This document shows positions 11,646-22,093 of a DNA stretch of 64,000 nucleotides, piece after piece. Numbering within the stretch: position 1 is the stretch's first letter; each line of letters opens with the position of its first letter. The stretch comes from Paguma larvata (lineage: Eukaryota > Chordata > Mammalia > Carnivora > Viverridae), in the NCBI GenBank assembly GCA_030068075.1, contig CM057837.1, positions 27,329,089 through 27,393,088 on the forward strand. The letters are read 5' to 3'. The notes under the pieces were generated by a model, which worked only from the letters and a program-made list of their open reading frames with translations, ran no database searches and had not been told where the DNA came from. The position numbers and the translations under genes were made by a program.

Positions 11646-12354
11646 CAGGCTGTTGGGCTTCTTTGTGGGAAGAAACATGCCCTTCCTTGGTCTGTTGTGA
11701 ATAGTATTACAAGTGTCTTAAGTAAAAGTGGGTTTTGGAAATGCTAATGTCATTGCTGAGTGAATGGGGAGAGACTGCCAGGCCTGGCAGGATTGATCTA
11801 GAAGCTTTAACCAAGTGGAAAATGGGAGTAAAGGGTGAAAGGAAGGAGCCTAGAGAAATTCTGAGAAGCCCAGGGCCTGTTGATTAAATTCGGAGGGCGG
11901 GTGCTGCTCAGATCCTTCTCGATAAAACCTGATCGTGGGTCGAGCTCCTCTCCTCCAACTTGCCTGAGTCCCGTCTGCGTTGTCTGAGTGTTATCTTCTT
12001 CCCTCTGGCCTCCTTATTCTGCCCAGCATGTTTTAGGATGGTTGTCAATTATTTGTTCCCTGCACCCTTTCTGTCCACTGGAAAAATTTCCATAAGTTGG
12101 CAGCTGGAAATCTTTCTGGCTCAGGTGGAAGGTTTCTAAAGACGAAAAAGGTCCTGAACGGTACATAGGAGATGGTAGTGGATCAGGGTCTTGAAATGCA
12201 TTTGGGGATCCTCCGTGTGAGCCCACAGGAGGTTACAGGGAAGATCTTAGGCTAGCTGGGTAAGATAGACTACTTTGGAATAAGTGGTTGAGACGCTAGG
12301 TTAGAGGGGCTGTCCATAAAGATCAAATAACTAGCCATCTTAAAGGACTGTGCA
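11646..12354. other. Unique sequence
   Basis: No repeat or coding feature recognised. Confidence 0.4.
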
Positions 12355-12722
12355 AGCCAGGGTCCACTAGGTTTTGCTGCGGTAACAAACACTTTTGACA
12401 TCTCAATCACTTAAAGAAAGAAGTTTTATATCTAACTGAAACTCCATACTTAGTTTGGCCACAGTGGTTGGGGGCTTTCCTCCGTGTCACTCTGTCAGAG
12501 ACTGGTCGATGGGACGTCTACTATCCAGGGCTTTGCTAGTAAGCATCAGATGTAAGGTGGAGGGGAAACTGCACACTGGCTTCTAAAGGCTTCTGCCCGG
12601 AAGCTACACATGTCCCCCCCCACTCACATCTGATTGGCCAAAACAAGTCATAGGGCTCTAGGTAACTCAAAGGGTGGGGTAAGTGCAGTCCGGCCCTCTA
12701 CCCGGGAAAGAAGAATCAGATA
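12355..12722. mobile_element. Old interspersed repeat, family not assigned
   Basis: The phrases 'ttttgctgcggtaacaaaca', 'cccggaagctacacatgtcc' and 'catctgattggccaaaacaa' resemble a dispersed mammalian repeat whose copies read '…tgctgaggtaacaaa…ggcccggaagtgacacacgtc…cattggccagagcaagtcac…'. I recognise the pattern but cannot name the family. Confidence 0.5.
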
Positions 12723-14484
12723 TTTGGGGAATAGAGCTCTAATCACCCTCACAAGGACTTAGCCCAGAGTTTCCCTGAGGCCACAGACTTTTGCAGGCTC
12801 ACAGGAGCACACCAAGGAGTCCCTGAATCCACACTGGCTGAAAGCACTGTCTGCAGACCTCAAAATTACTCTATATTGGACAGATGCAGCTCTATGTGAA
12901 ATAGCTAAAGGCGTGCTTCACTGAATTTCAAATTATGATGAAACACAGAGTAGCTTTTACTCTTGTGTTTCTCTTCAGAGAACGTGAATTAAAATTACAA
13001 CTACGTACTATTATACTGAAGAAGGTGTTTGAGGTTCCAAACGGTGCCCTTGTGTTTGGGAAAGTAGGGAGTCACTGAATTAACGATTGACCTGAATCAG
13101 ATGCAACTAAGGGTAGGGAGACGAACGCTGCATGAGTGTTGAGGGGCCTGATGGAGGCAGAGACGCGACCAATGCCCCGTACAGTTCTGCTGCTACCACA
13201 CAAAGCACACATGATGGTTTCGTTGATCGGGTCCTGCCACACCTTCCAGAATCTACCTACGTAAAAAGCTGCCTTTGACACCGCAGCGCCATTGGGGCAC
13301 TCCAACTCTTTATTATGAGAAAGGATGGGACATTTCCTTGTACCATTTAGCTGTAATCACTCGCAGTTAAGGAACTAACATACCTAAATTGCTGTGGCTA
13401 ACTTGGTGGAAATTAACTTGAATTAAGAAGTTATTCCTTTCTGAACGTCCACCCCTAATTGATGGTTCCTGCTTGGGAGGGGCGAGGAGGGAGGACCTTT
13501 GTCCTTAAAGCTTTTGAGAAATAGTCTATCATGTTATTTTCTTCCTGCTTTTGAATTCACCCTGCATCCAGTTCCTTTCACTGGTGCTGGGTGAAAAGAT
13601 GTCGAAGACAGCCAGAATATTCCGAGGGGCCACTCCCCCTGCACCTGTTCTTTTCTTCTGATAAAGACCGGCCACAAAGGAACCAAGGATGAGGAGGAGA
13701 ATTCTCAGCCGTTCTTTCCCCTACTTACCGTTTCCTCAGTCTCTGGAATTTTCTGACGCCATCGGTTATGTCATATGATATCCGGCAGCACTCCTTCACC
13801 CACGAGAAATTTCCCCAGGCCTGGAACCCGGCACCCACCTGCCTGCCGCCTGATGACTCAAAAAACGGTGTTCGCCTTTCGGAACGCTGTTGATGGTCTT
13901 GAAAACTTCTGCCCGGGATAGAGACAGAGAGCGCAGTCCCCTGAAATTGGCATCTGTGAGTAATTTCTGCATCCAGGGGAACAATTTTCCAAACACAACT
14001 GGACACGCCACGAAGAGAAAAATAACCTGGAAAACAACTGAAGCCCCTCCGGTGCAAGTGTGTCAGCAGAAATTTCCACACGGCTTTCACAGGATTCGTG
14101 GTGCTGCAAGAGAAGAGTTACGGAGGGCTCTTGCACGGGGAAGAGGGCTATTGAAGAAGGTCTTCCGTGACTGTTTGTGGAAACCTGTTTTTATTTCTGA
14201 TTGTAAAGGTGACCTAAACATTGTAAAAAAAAGACTTGACAAATGAGGAAAATGCTAAAAAGAAAATGCTTCCTTCCGTAATCACATTCTCAGAGATAAT
14301 ACCTATCAACGTCTTCCCGTGTATTTTCCCAGCACATGTTCTGTGCATAAACACATATACATTAAATTTGAATATGCTGATTTCCATGTTTAAGGTGCTA
14401 GATTTATGGCTGTGGATTCCACTTTAGTTTATTATTGAAATACTCTTTTATTGGTTTTTCATGTGCTTTTATCAGACAAGGATG
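12723..14484. other. Unique sequence, no gene
   Basis: Mixed composition with no recognised repeat. Frames of 90-120 codons overlap on both strands at 13725-14246, and none resembles a protein family; such overlap is usual for GC-moderate noncoding DNA. Confidence 0.45.
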
Positions 14485-14580
14485 AAGAGTGTCCCAAACA
14501 CGAGAATGTACCCAAAGTGCCGGACAGGCAGGAAGACAACAGATGTGGGGTAGAGACTCCACGGTACATGACGGAGCACC
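14485..14580 (+). repeat. Copy 1 of a dispersed ~95-bp sequence
   Basis: Aligns by eye with 16740-16836: both carry CCCAAACAC, then TGTAC, then CAGTGC/AAGTGC, then GGCAGGAAGAC, then CAGATGTGGG, with the same spacing apart from a few small gaps. The family is not identified; it could be an unnamed repeat, a local duplication or pseudogene pieces. Confidence 0.6.
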
Positions 14581-15497
14581 AACAGTAAAATTCAAATGAA
14601 ACAGAGAAGAATTTTTTAGGTTCTTATTCAACTCTTAAAACTCAGACAAAATAACACCTATGTGTTTTACTATCCCCAGCTTCTTTCCCCCAAAGTCCTC
14701 CTTTATCTGGAAAAAAAAAGTGGTGATGTTAAAAATACCCAATCCAAAAATTAGTCTATCGATTTCTTATGGAATTTTGAACATATCATGGGATGTATAC
14801 TCTAATTTTTAACACTTAAAGGTACACAACTGATATACATTTCAAGGTATACTACTGATAATGTGTTATCGCTTTAAATAAATCATGAAGATATTTTTCA
14901 AAATATAAAGGCTTTATGAATTATTTTTCTGTTTTAGCTGATAAAAGAAGCTGATTTGGAGGGGAAAAATTGAATTCAGAAGATACACTGAAGATTGTGA
15001 CATGGAATGACCTCTTCTGACTCGTTTTAACTTTTTTGGTTTGCACTGTACTTTGAGACTAAAATTTCTATCCTTGCTTTATTACATTTTATATTTGCTC
15101 GCTACAGTTTTAAATAAACTGTAGTTTTTGCGGGGGGAAGAGAAATGTTGGTATATGTGTCATACATAAGAGGAGAGAGCTGGATTTTTCTTAACCCAGA
15201 GACTTTATCTTGCATAAAGGTGTTATTTACTTTTACTGATTTGAGTTGCATGATGTGATGTCTTCATCATCTGTTTGTTTTTTGTTTTTTGTTTTTGTTT
15301 TTTGCTTTCATTTTGTTTTGTTTTTTATTGTTGGTTGGTTTTTATTTTTTTCTCACGAAGCTGCTTTGTGCTCTTTTACTACGTGAAGGGTTTCAGCTGG
15401 TCTTTTTTCCCTCCAGGACAGGAGTTCTTAATCTTAATTCTTAGAGGCCCCTGGATATCAGGGATTCTGAAGATTTCCTAAAATAGTGCAAAACTCT
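14581..15497. other. AT-rich sequence with T/G-rich tract
   Basis: 14750-15120 is AT-rich without a recognised repeat. 15270-15350 is a T-rich low-complexity run with TTTTG units. No gene is seen. Confidence 0.4.
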
Positions 15498-15530
15498 GTG
15501 TGTGTGTGCGCGCACACGCGCACACGCATG
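15498..15530. repeat. Alternating purine-pyrimidine (TG/CG/CA) tract with palindrome
   Basis: TG repeats pass into CG and then CA repeats. GTGTGCGCGCACAC at 15504-15517 is a perfect palindrome. The tract could form Z-DNA or a cruciform and lies about 120 bases left of the CpG-rich block. Confidence 0.9.
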
Positions 15531-15644
15531 TGCATAGACACGAGTCAGATGAGCATCTATTTGAGAAGAGCTGCACCTCTCATTACATGCTCCCCTCCTC
15601 AGATCTCTCATGCACCCCCTTTCTGCACTTTCACCTGCTGAGAG

Positions 15645-15960
15645 AGAATGGAAGCCATCAGAAGGGCACGCCCCCGCCGTCCCCACCGCATCGGCCAACC
15701 TACGAGTTTAAGGGCGGCTGGTCCGGAGGCCAGGGAAGCAAGAGCCGCGGTTGGAGAGGATGCGGGAGATTCGCGTCGTCGTCGTCGGCATGAGCCGTCC
15801 CAGTCGGAGCCAGGAAGTCGAAGGTATTCGGGACGCATTAAGCCCGCAGAGCGCGCTGGGGAGGGCCGCCTGTGGGTTCCAAAGGGCACAGACAGAAGAG
15901 GCGGCGTTGAGGAGGGGCAGGAGGGGTGACGTCAGGCCGGGCAGGACAGGGATCCGCAGG
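15645..15960. promoter_or_regulatory. CpG island, candidate promoter with consensus CRE
   Basis: By eye I count about 30 CpG dinucleotides in 15661-15960, close to the number expected from base composition without depletion, and far above the CpG-poor flanks. A full palindromic cAMP response element TGACGTCA lies at 15927-15934. A run of four CGT units is at 15774-15787. No TATA box is obvious, as is usual for CpG-island promoters. A splice-donor-like GG|GTGAGG occurs at 15959-15964. The direction of any transcription is unknown. Alternatives are an orphan CpG island or a CpG-rich enhancer. Confidence 0.55.
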
Positions 15961-16440
15961 GTGAGGTTCTGGGAGGTGAAGAGAGACCTAGGAGTCTGGG
16001 CTCCTGTGGCAAATGAGGAAGCAGGCGAAGAGGGCCCCGGGGAGACTAGTCCCGAAGGTTCGAGAGCAGAGAACAGGTAGCCGGGCTGAGACGCCGGCGA
16101 GGGAGGAGGGGCTTCACCTGCCGATACAGGTGTGGAGGCTAAGAGAGGGGCGATCTTTAAATCAGTTTTTTTTTAATTAAAAATAGAGCCTCCACAGGTC
16201 TATCATCTTACAAGATCATTTTATCTTGAAAAACGCCTTCCATAGATGACAGGTTGCACATTACAAGATAGTGCACCTGTTGTCCTGGTAAATTTGCCAT
16301 ATTGCTACCACCGAGGCACCTTTTCTATACTTCTACAGGGTTTTCGAAATTCAATAGCTCTTTAAGACCCCGTTATACCGATGGACCGTAACTTCCTGAG
16401 ATGTTCCCAAACACCGGACCCTCCTTTTAATTTGCTTGGC
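15961..16440. other. Between the CpG-rich blocks
   Basis: CpG density stays moderate to about 16130 ('gccggcgagggaggagg' near 16093). It then falls into an AT-richer stretch with a poly-T/A patch near 16165-16185. No gene is recognised. Confidence 0.4.
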
Positions 16441-16739
16441 ATCGTGAGACGGAGCTCCGAACCCCACCGAGCTAGCTCGCGGCTCCTCAGGCATCAGGAA
16501 CTCGCCTGCAGGGGGATGAGTGCCACCGCCTCAGCCACCCTTCCAGTGCCGGCTGTGCCCCAGGACTTGACCCGGCGCCGCTGCCACCCTCCCTCCGGCA
16601 ACGTGCCGGCATCCTGCCTCAGATGCTCAGTTTGGGGGCGGGAGGGGTTCAGAACCAGGCTCAACTGTCTGCAGGGGAATCGGAGTGAGATGGGGGCGAA
16701 GTGTCCGGCGTCTGCGTAGGGAAACAAGTCCCATGAGCG
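16441..16739. promoter_or_regulatory. Second CpG-rich block
   Basis: About 22 CpGs counted by eye in 300 bases, with GC-rich phrases such as 'acccggcgccgctgccaccc'. It is weaker than the block at 15645-15960, and the two may be parts of one eroded island. A 112-codon plus frame covers it (16381-16719), but the protein has no recognisable domain. Confidence 0.4.
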
Positions 16740-16836
16740 GAGAATTTCCCAAACACAACAGGAGTGTACTCACAGTGCTGGGCGGGCAGGAAGACGGCAG
16801 ATGTGGGTACCTGAGGCAGCCGGTAATGAAGGGTGC
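16740..16836 (+). repeat. Copy 2 of a dispersed ~95-bp sequence
   Basis: Related to 14485-14580 (see that entry). This copy is followed by 'ggtcagggacggcctggcag', which is absent after copy 1, so the shared part ends near 16836. Confidence 0.6.
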
Positions 16837-16963
16837 ACAGGTCAGGGACGGCCTGGCAGCTCTGGGGGGATGTCACATGGAACATTTAAAAAAAAATTAC
16901 CTGAACAGTTAGAAAATGGTATCTCAAGATTAATATAATTTGTTTTTCTTTAATCTCTAGAGA

Positions 16964-17033
16964 GAAACTACTTTCTTTTTTTATTTTTTTTTTTTGTTTA
17001 CTTATTTAGTTTTGAGAGAGTGAGCAAGTAAGG

Positions 17034-17075
<42 letters not shown>

Positions 17076-17210
17076 CCCAAACAGGCTCTGCACTGTCATC
17101 GCAAAGCCCAACCTGGGACTCAAACCCACAAACCGTGAGGTCATGACCTGAGCTGAAATCGACAGTCCGACACTTGATCGACTGAGCCACCCGGGTGAAA
17201 CTACTTTCTT
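16964..17210 (-). mobile_element. SINEC_Fc-type SINE with 14-bp target duplication
   Basis: Minus-strand element at 16978-17196 between identical direct repeats GAAACTACTTTCTT (16964-16977 and 17197-17210). It contains a long GA run at about 17037-17072 (CT on the element strand). The first bases of the head are diverged ('ccacccgggt'). Confidence 0.93.
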
Positions 17211-17589
17211 TAGTTTTTCTGGCTTTCCTCTGGGTTTCATGAGTACTCAGTGATTATTCATCCTGGAATCCCCCTCCCTCCCCCGTGCCCGGCAGAATGC
17301 CCAGCACTACCTAGACGCCGGATAAATCGTTGTCGAATGGGTAGCATGGAGGTCAAGGAGACACTGGTGGACCTAGCCGAGCCCGTCCCTGCTGAGTTCC
17401 AGAGCTGTGTGTCCCTGCTTGCTGGACGTGGGGTCTGAGTCCCCTTGGGCAGACGAACCTTGTCCTGTCGCAGGCGCAAATCTATCGTGTCTCCGTCTCT
17501 ATCTGGGTCTCTTCCTGCCTACTTCCTACAGGCTGGAGGACTGTGTGGCCCATTCGCTCCCAGCCTCTCCCTGCTCTGCCACCCTCCAC
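17211..17589. other. Unique sequence
   Basis: No recognised repeat or gene. Confidence 0.4.
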
Positions 17590-18190
17590 TCTTCGGAGTC
17601 ATCTTTCAAAAGCACTGTTTCGAGCCTATCATGTTTCTGTTCTGAAGTCTTTCCTGATTCCCCATCACCTGAAGGAAAAAGCCTGAAATCCATAGTTTCT
17701 CATTGAGAGCTCTTCACAGCCCATATTCGTTTCCCTTCTCTGGTTTCTTATCAAATCACCCCCCACTGGTCCCTCCCCTGCAGTCTGGCCCCGTGCACCC
17801 CACACACCAGTCACTCGGAGGACTCCGTAACACCTGAGAATGTCCTGTACTTCCAGCCTTTTGCCTTGCTTGTGCGCTTCTCTCTGTGTAGAATGCTTCC
17901 ACTTGCTTTGCCCAAGCAATTGACTTTTATATAATCTGTGACATAGAGATAGAACACTTCTCTGAGCGTCTCTTGGGTTTTCTCCCTCGATTCTATTCTG
18001 GCCTCAACCCTGCAGAATCCCTGGCTCTCCATTCAAATCCACCCAACCCTTCAAAGTACCACATGCTGTGCACACACTCTCTGGGTGTGCATTTCTGTGT
18101 GCGCGGGGGTCTGTCTGTCTGTCTCACAACTCCCTCAGGGCCGAATAAGTAAACAATCCACCATTGCCTCCCTGGGGCCTAGTTCGGGTG
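17590..18190 (+). mobile_element. LINE L2 fragment
   Basis: The sense-strand phrases 'aaaagcactgtttcgagcct', 'tcctgattccccatcacctg' and 'aggaaaaagcctgaaatcc' follow the L2 order ('…gatcatgtcactcccctgc…ccattgccctcaggataaagtccaaactcc…'). 'tgtgtagaatgcttccactt' matches the later '…ctgcctggaatgcccttcc…'. It is heavily decayed. Confidence 0.55.
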
Positions 18191-19403
18191 CTGGGAACCA
18201 GTCTGCACTGAGTTTAGCATGATTTTTTTAGAATTAAATGTAATCTCCCTGGGACCCTCTTTTACCTGTTGCAATACTCACTGGTCTTCCTTCACCCCTA
18301 CGTACATTCTCGTCCTCCACAGACCCCAAATTGAGCTCAAGGCAGATGCAAAGTCAACTCTCTCCCACATATTAGGCCCTGAATTTTATTTTTACAAAGA
18401 AGACAATTTCTGACGATTCTGTCTTTGAATGCAAATGACCTCTCGGAAAAAATGAGGCCATTGTGTGGCAAAAGTCAGGAAGGCTGAACGCTGCCGGAAT
18501 GCTAACCAGGCTACTCGTGTTCGCAATGAGACCTGCCATCCCGACGCGCGGGACGATGTTGGTTTGACCTCAGCAGAAATCAGGTCGGCTCTACATGGCG
18601 ATGATGATGGCAAACATATGGAATTGATTAAATGAATAAATAGCCCTACTTAGTTTTGCATAAGGATATGTGGCACCCAGGTCAAAGATAATCCCTAATT
18701 TTTCTATGCATAATAGATTCCAAAGTGTAAACATCACCAGTAGCCTGAACCAAACTAGATGCTTTAAGTCAACAGTCAAAGGTGTGATTGTAAACTCGGA
18801 AATATTGACAATGTTTGTGAATATCACTTCTCTAAATTAGGTGAGAGGTCCGGAGCTGATGTGGGTGCCTAATTTATCTGCCATCTCCGTCTCGAGTCTT
18901 GGTCAGCCGCAGAAATTCGATCACGGTCTTCTTCTTACTTCTCGACTGTAGGTAATTCGCTCGATTTGGTCGGCTTTCTTTTAACTTACAAATGTAGCAC
19001 GGAATCAAACAATCCATCAGAAACTAGTCATTCTCTGCTACAGGGTCTTGAGTTATCTCTCTCCTCTGAAGCCACAGCATTTAACATGGGTTAAGGTCTC
19101 TAGGTGATTTCTGCCAGTGGAAATTTTATTTCACTGGCTCGTTTTGCCAAGTTTTAAGAGGCATTCACTCAGTGATGCTGGCCTTGGATCGCTGAGATCT
19201 CTTTCTACTGTCTGAACCTGGCTAGACCAGGGCACGGGGACCCAGAGCCAGGGCGGCTGGTGTGTGTGAGGTCGAGAAGGTCTGAGCATCAGGCCATGGG
19301 AGGAAAGAGACCAGGAAAAGCATGACGTCAGAAAACGGCATAGGGTCACTGGACAAAGGATCAACTTTAGAAGGAAATGTGGTGACATTCAGCGTGATTC
19401 CCT
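18191..19403. other. Unique sequence
   Basis: Repeat-free by eye. The stretch 18870-18965 is unusual in holding about nine CpGs within AT-moderate DNA. No gene is recognised. Confidence 0.4.
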
Positions 19404-19848
19404 TGAACAGATTGAATAGTCCTCCCCAAAAGATATGTCCAAGTCCTAACTCCAGCTCTCTGCAAATGTGACTTTATTTGGAGATACAGCCTTTGCAGGT
19501 GTAATTAAGTAAATGATCTCGAAATGAGACCATTCCGGTTTTGAGTGGGCCTTAAATCCCATGACCAGCATCATGGAGGAAAGGAGAGGGAGATCAGAGA
19601 CACAGAGACTCAGAAGAGAAGGCCACGTGAAGACAGAGGCAAAGTGGAATGAGGTGTTGACAAGTCGAGGGACCTCAAGGGTTGCTGGCTGACTCAAGAA
19701 ACTAGAGTGTCGAACGGATTCTGCCTCAGAGGTTCCAGAGGGAGTAACACCTCAAGTGACACCTTGATTTCAGACTTCTGCTCTGTAAGAGAATATAAGA
19801 GAACTATAAGAGAATAAAGTTACAAAGTTGTCGGTCCTTTGTTAATGG
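19404..19848 (+). mobile_element. Solo LTR, MLT1-like MaLR
   Basis: Begins 'tgaacagattgaatagtcct' with 'ccaaaagatatgtccaagtc', and contains 'gtgactttatttggagatac' and 'tcagagacacagagactcag'. It ends with 'acaccttgatttcagacttc' and a decayed polyadenylation region. These are MLT1 landmarks in their usual order. No internal retroviral region is present. Confidence 0.75.
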
Positions 19849-19904
19849 GAGTCCCATGGAATTAAGTCCCCCTCCCCCAACTGTGCTATGTTGTGCTTAC
19901 ACAC

Positions 19905-20045
19905 TTCTCATGGACACAGCGCTCCAAAATTGTAAGCCGTGAGAGCAAGGCCTGGGTGTTGTTCATGATGTATCTCCAGTCCCAGAGCAGTGGCTGGCAT
20001 TCAGTGAGTGCCCAGTCAAGGTTGGTTCAGTGAATGAATAAAATC
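19905..20045 (+). mobile_element. LINE L2 3' end
   Basis: 'ccgtgagagcaaggcctggg', 'gatgtatctccagtcccaga' and 'ggttcagtgaatgaataaaa' match the L2 3' terminus ('…gagggcagggac…ctgtatccccagc…gaatgaatgaa'). Confidence 0.75.
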
Positions 20046-20212
20046 TGTTCTTCCTACCCCCTCTAAAATAGATAAAAAACCTGAGAGGTAGAGAATCGTA
20101 GGGTAGGTCCTTTCCTACAGACTCTAATAATATAAATGTTTAGGACTGACCATCTTGAATATAAGAATCAATATTTAGAGAAGGTTGAGTATACTTTTAT
20201 TATCTTTATGTC

Positions 20213-20443
20213 AATAATTGAAGAGAGGCACCTGGGCGACTCAGGTGGTTAAGCATCCAACTCTTGATTTCGACTTAGGTCATGATCCCGGCATCATGGG
20301 ATTGAGCCCCATTCCGGGCTCTATGCTGAGCGCGGAGCCTGCTTGAGATTCTCTCTCTCCCTCTCTGCCCCTTTGTCCCACTCGTGCTCCCTCTCTCTCT
20401 AAAAATAAATAAAATGAAAAAAATTGTTTTAAATAATTAAAGA
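20213..20443 (+). mobile_element. SINEC_Fc-type SINE with near-perfect target duplication
   Basis: Plus-strand element about 20225-20431: head 'gaggcacctgggcgactcag', CT-rich body and 'aaaaataaataaaatg' tail. Flanking 12-base repeats AATAATTGAAGA (20213-20224) and AATAATTAAAGA (20432-20443) differ at one base. Confidence 0.9.
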
Positions 20444-20889
20444 AAAACTACCCCGTTGTATTTCCTCTCAGGTACGATGTCGGGAGTAAATAGCATATGT
20501 TCGTTATTTGCTGCGGATAAGGCGTTCTTTCCTTCAGTTTTCTTTCAATCAACAAACATTTCAAATATGTCTGAAGCACCGTAACAGGGGTAAGCATTTT
20601 GCTCAAAGTAAGGATCCAAGACTGTGACAAATAGGAACTAAGAAACAGCCTAACGGAAGAAAGCACAGTCAATCAAATACTGCACTGTAGGTCGTTGAGG
20701 TAATGTCTATCATTGCACACCAAGTAAGGGCAGCGACGGGGAAGTTTGCTGTGCTTTTCACGGGTAACTTGATTACTGTGTGTTCTTGTAATCCACTGTG
20801 AGCTCCATGGGGCAGGGACCATCTTTCTTTTTGCTCACCTCTATTTTCATAGCACCTGTCTCAGTTCATAGTCCAGTTATACTTTATTA
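20444..20889. other. Unique sequence between two SINEs
   Basis: No feature recognised. Confidence 0.4.
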
Positions 20890-21094
20890 AAGAAGAAATA
20901 AAAGGGGACACCTGGGTGGTTAAGTGTCCAACTCTTGATTTCTACTCAGGTTAGGATCTCAGTTTGTGGATTCAAGCCCCGCATTGGGCTCTGTGCTGCA
21001 AGCACAGAGCCTGCTTGGGATTCTCTCTCTCTCTCCTTTTCTCTCCCTGTCTCTCAAAAATAAATAAACTTTAAAAAAATAAGAAGAAATAAAA
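20890..21094 (+). mobile_element. SINEC_Fc-type SINE with 14-bp target duplication
   Basis: Element 20904-21080, with a small deletion in the head (GGTGGTTAAG in place of GGTGGCTCAG…TTAAG). Identical direct repeats AAGAAGAAATAAAA lie at 20890-20903 and 21081-21094. Confidence 0.93.
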
Positions 21095-22072
21095 TGTATC
21101 GTTCTGTCCTCTAGAATCCCAGTTAAAGTACTTCCTCCCTCACATCGTGGCCCTTTCTAACTTGCGTTCACCATAGGAGGAAAAATGCATCCTTCTAACA
21201 AAATCAGAGGTCACGAAGAAGCCAGCATCCCCAGCAATCAAAAGTCAGTATGAAGCCAGACAAAGCCCATTCTCAAGGACGTGGAAAACTTCATGTAGTG
21301 AAAAGAAACTTCCTCCAGGGAACCGCCAGCATCCTGCCAGGCCATCTGGTTTGGCGGCTTCAGGCACCTGTTAAAACACGTGGCCACTAAACCGAGCCTC
21401 GGTCTGCAGTCCCAGCCACTGGGAGCTGGGTGGCGTCTGCCAGCCGAGAGAAAAAAAGCCATCCGGGAGAAGGTTGGAGTAGCCACAGTTTAAAAAAAGG
21501 TTTATTATTTCTGACTTTGGTCATATCACTCAAAAAGTTTCTGTGGGTAGTTTTCAGTCCATTGATACCCTCAGGAAGCACTGATTAAATGTATGCTATG
21601 GAGCTCAGCCCCGGGGAAAGCGCAGGACAGAAGCGGAGACTTGTCCTCAAGGTAGCCTCTAGCTGGGTAAGGAGACAAGCCTCTAGGGCACGTTTGCCTC
21701 TTTGCTGACAGTATCCGTTCTCTCTTCTCCTTCTGAGACGTCACTTCTCTCCCCTGCCCTTCAGTCCTTGTGCTTCTGGGAGATTTTGACTCCGCCCCTA
21801 CCCAAGGTGTGAACCTAAGTCCATCCACTCACCACACTGTTCTATCCATGGCCTATGAAATTTGACTGGAAGCATGGTACCGGGATCTTCCAATCTCCTA
21901 CTCACCGGAAGCTGGAAGAACAGAGCCCTGGGAGCTGCTGGCAGTCACCTCATGTCTGGGTGAGGCCCCAGAAGGAATTCCACACTGAAGATACAGAACT
22001 GAGAAATGGAGAGAAGAAAACTGGATCTCTCCTAGACTCTGTTCAGTTACAAGAACCAACTTTTATTTTTTA
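21095..22072. other. Unique sequence
   Basis: No gene or repeat recognised. Overlapping frames on both strands around 21238-21828 do not resemble a known family. Confidence 0.4.
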
Positions 22073-22093
22073 CTTATTATTATTATTATTATT
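22073..22093 (+). repeat. Short (TTA)n microsatellite
   Basis: Seven TTA units, interrupted at both ends. Confidence 0.9.

Noticed and set aside
15751..16080. 109-codon frame whose start (…REIRVVVVG…) recalls the first strand of small GTPases
   Set aside because: No GxxxxGK[ST] loop or other GTPase motif follows. The Val run comes from the CGT/GTC repeat in the CpG island.
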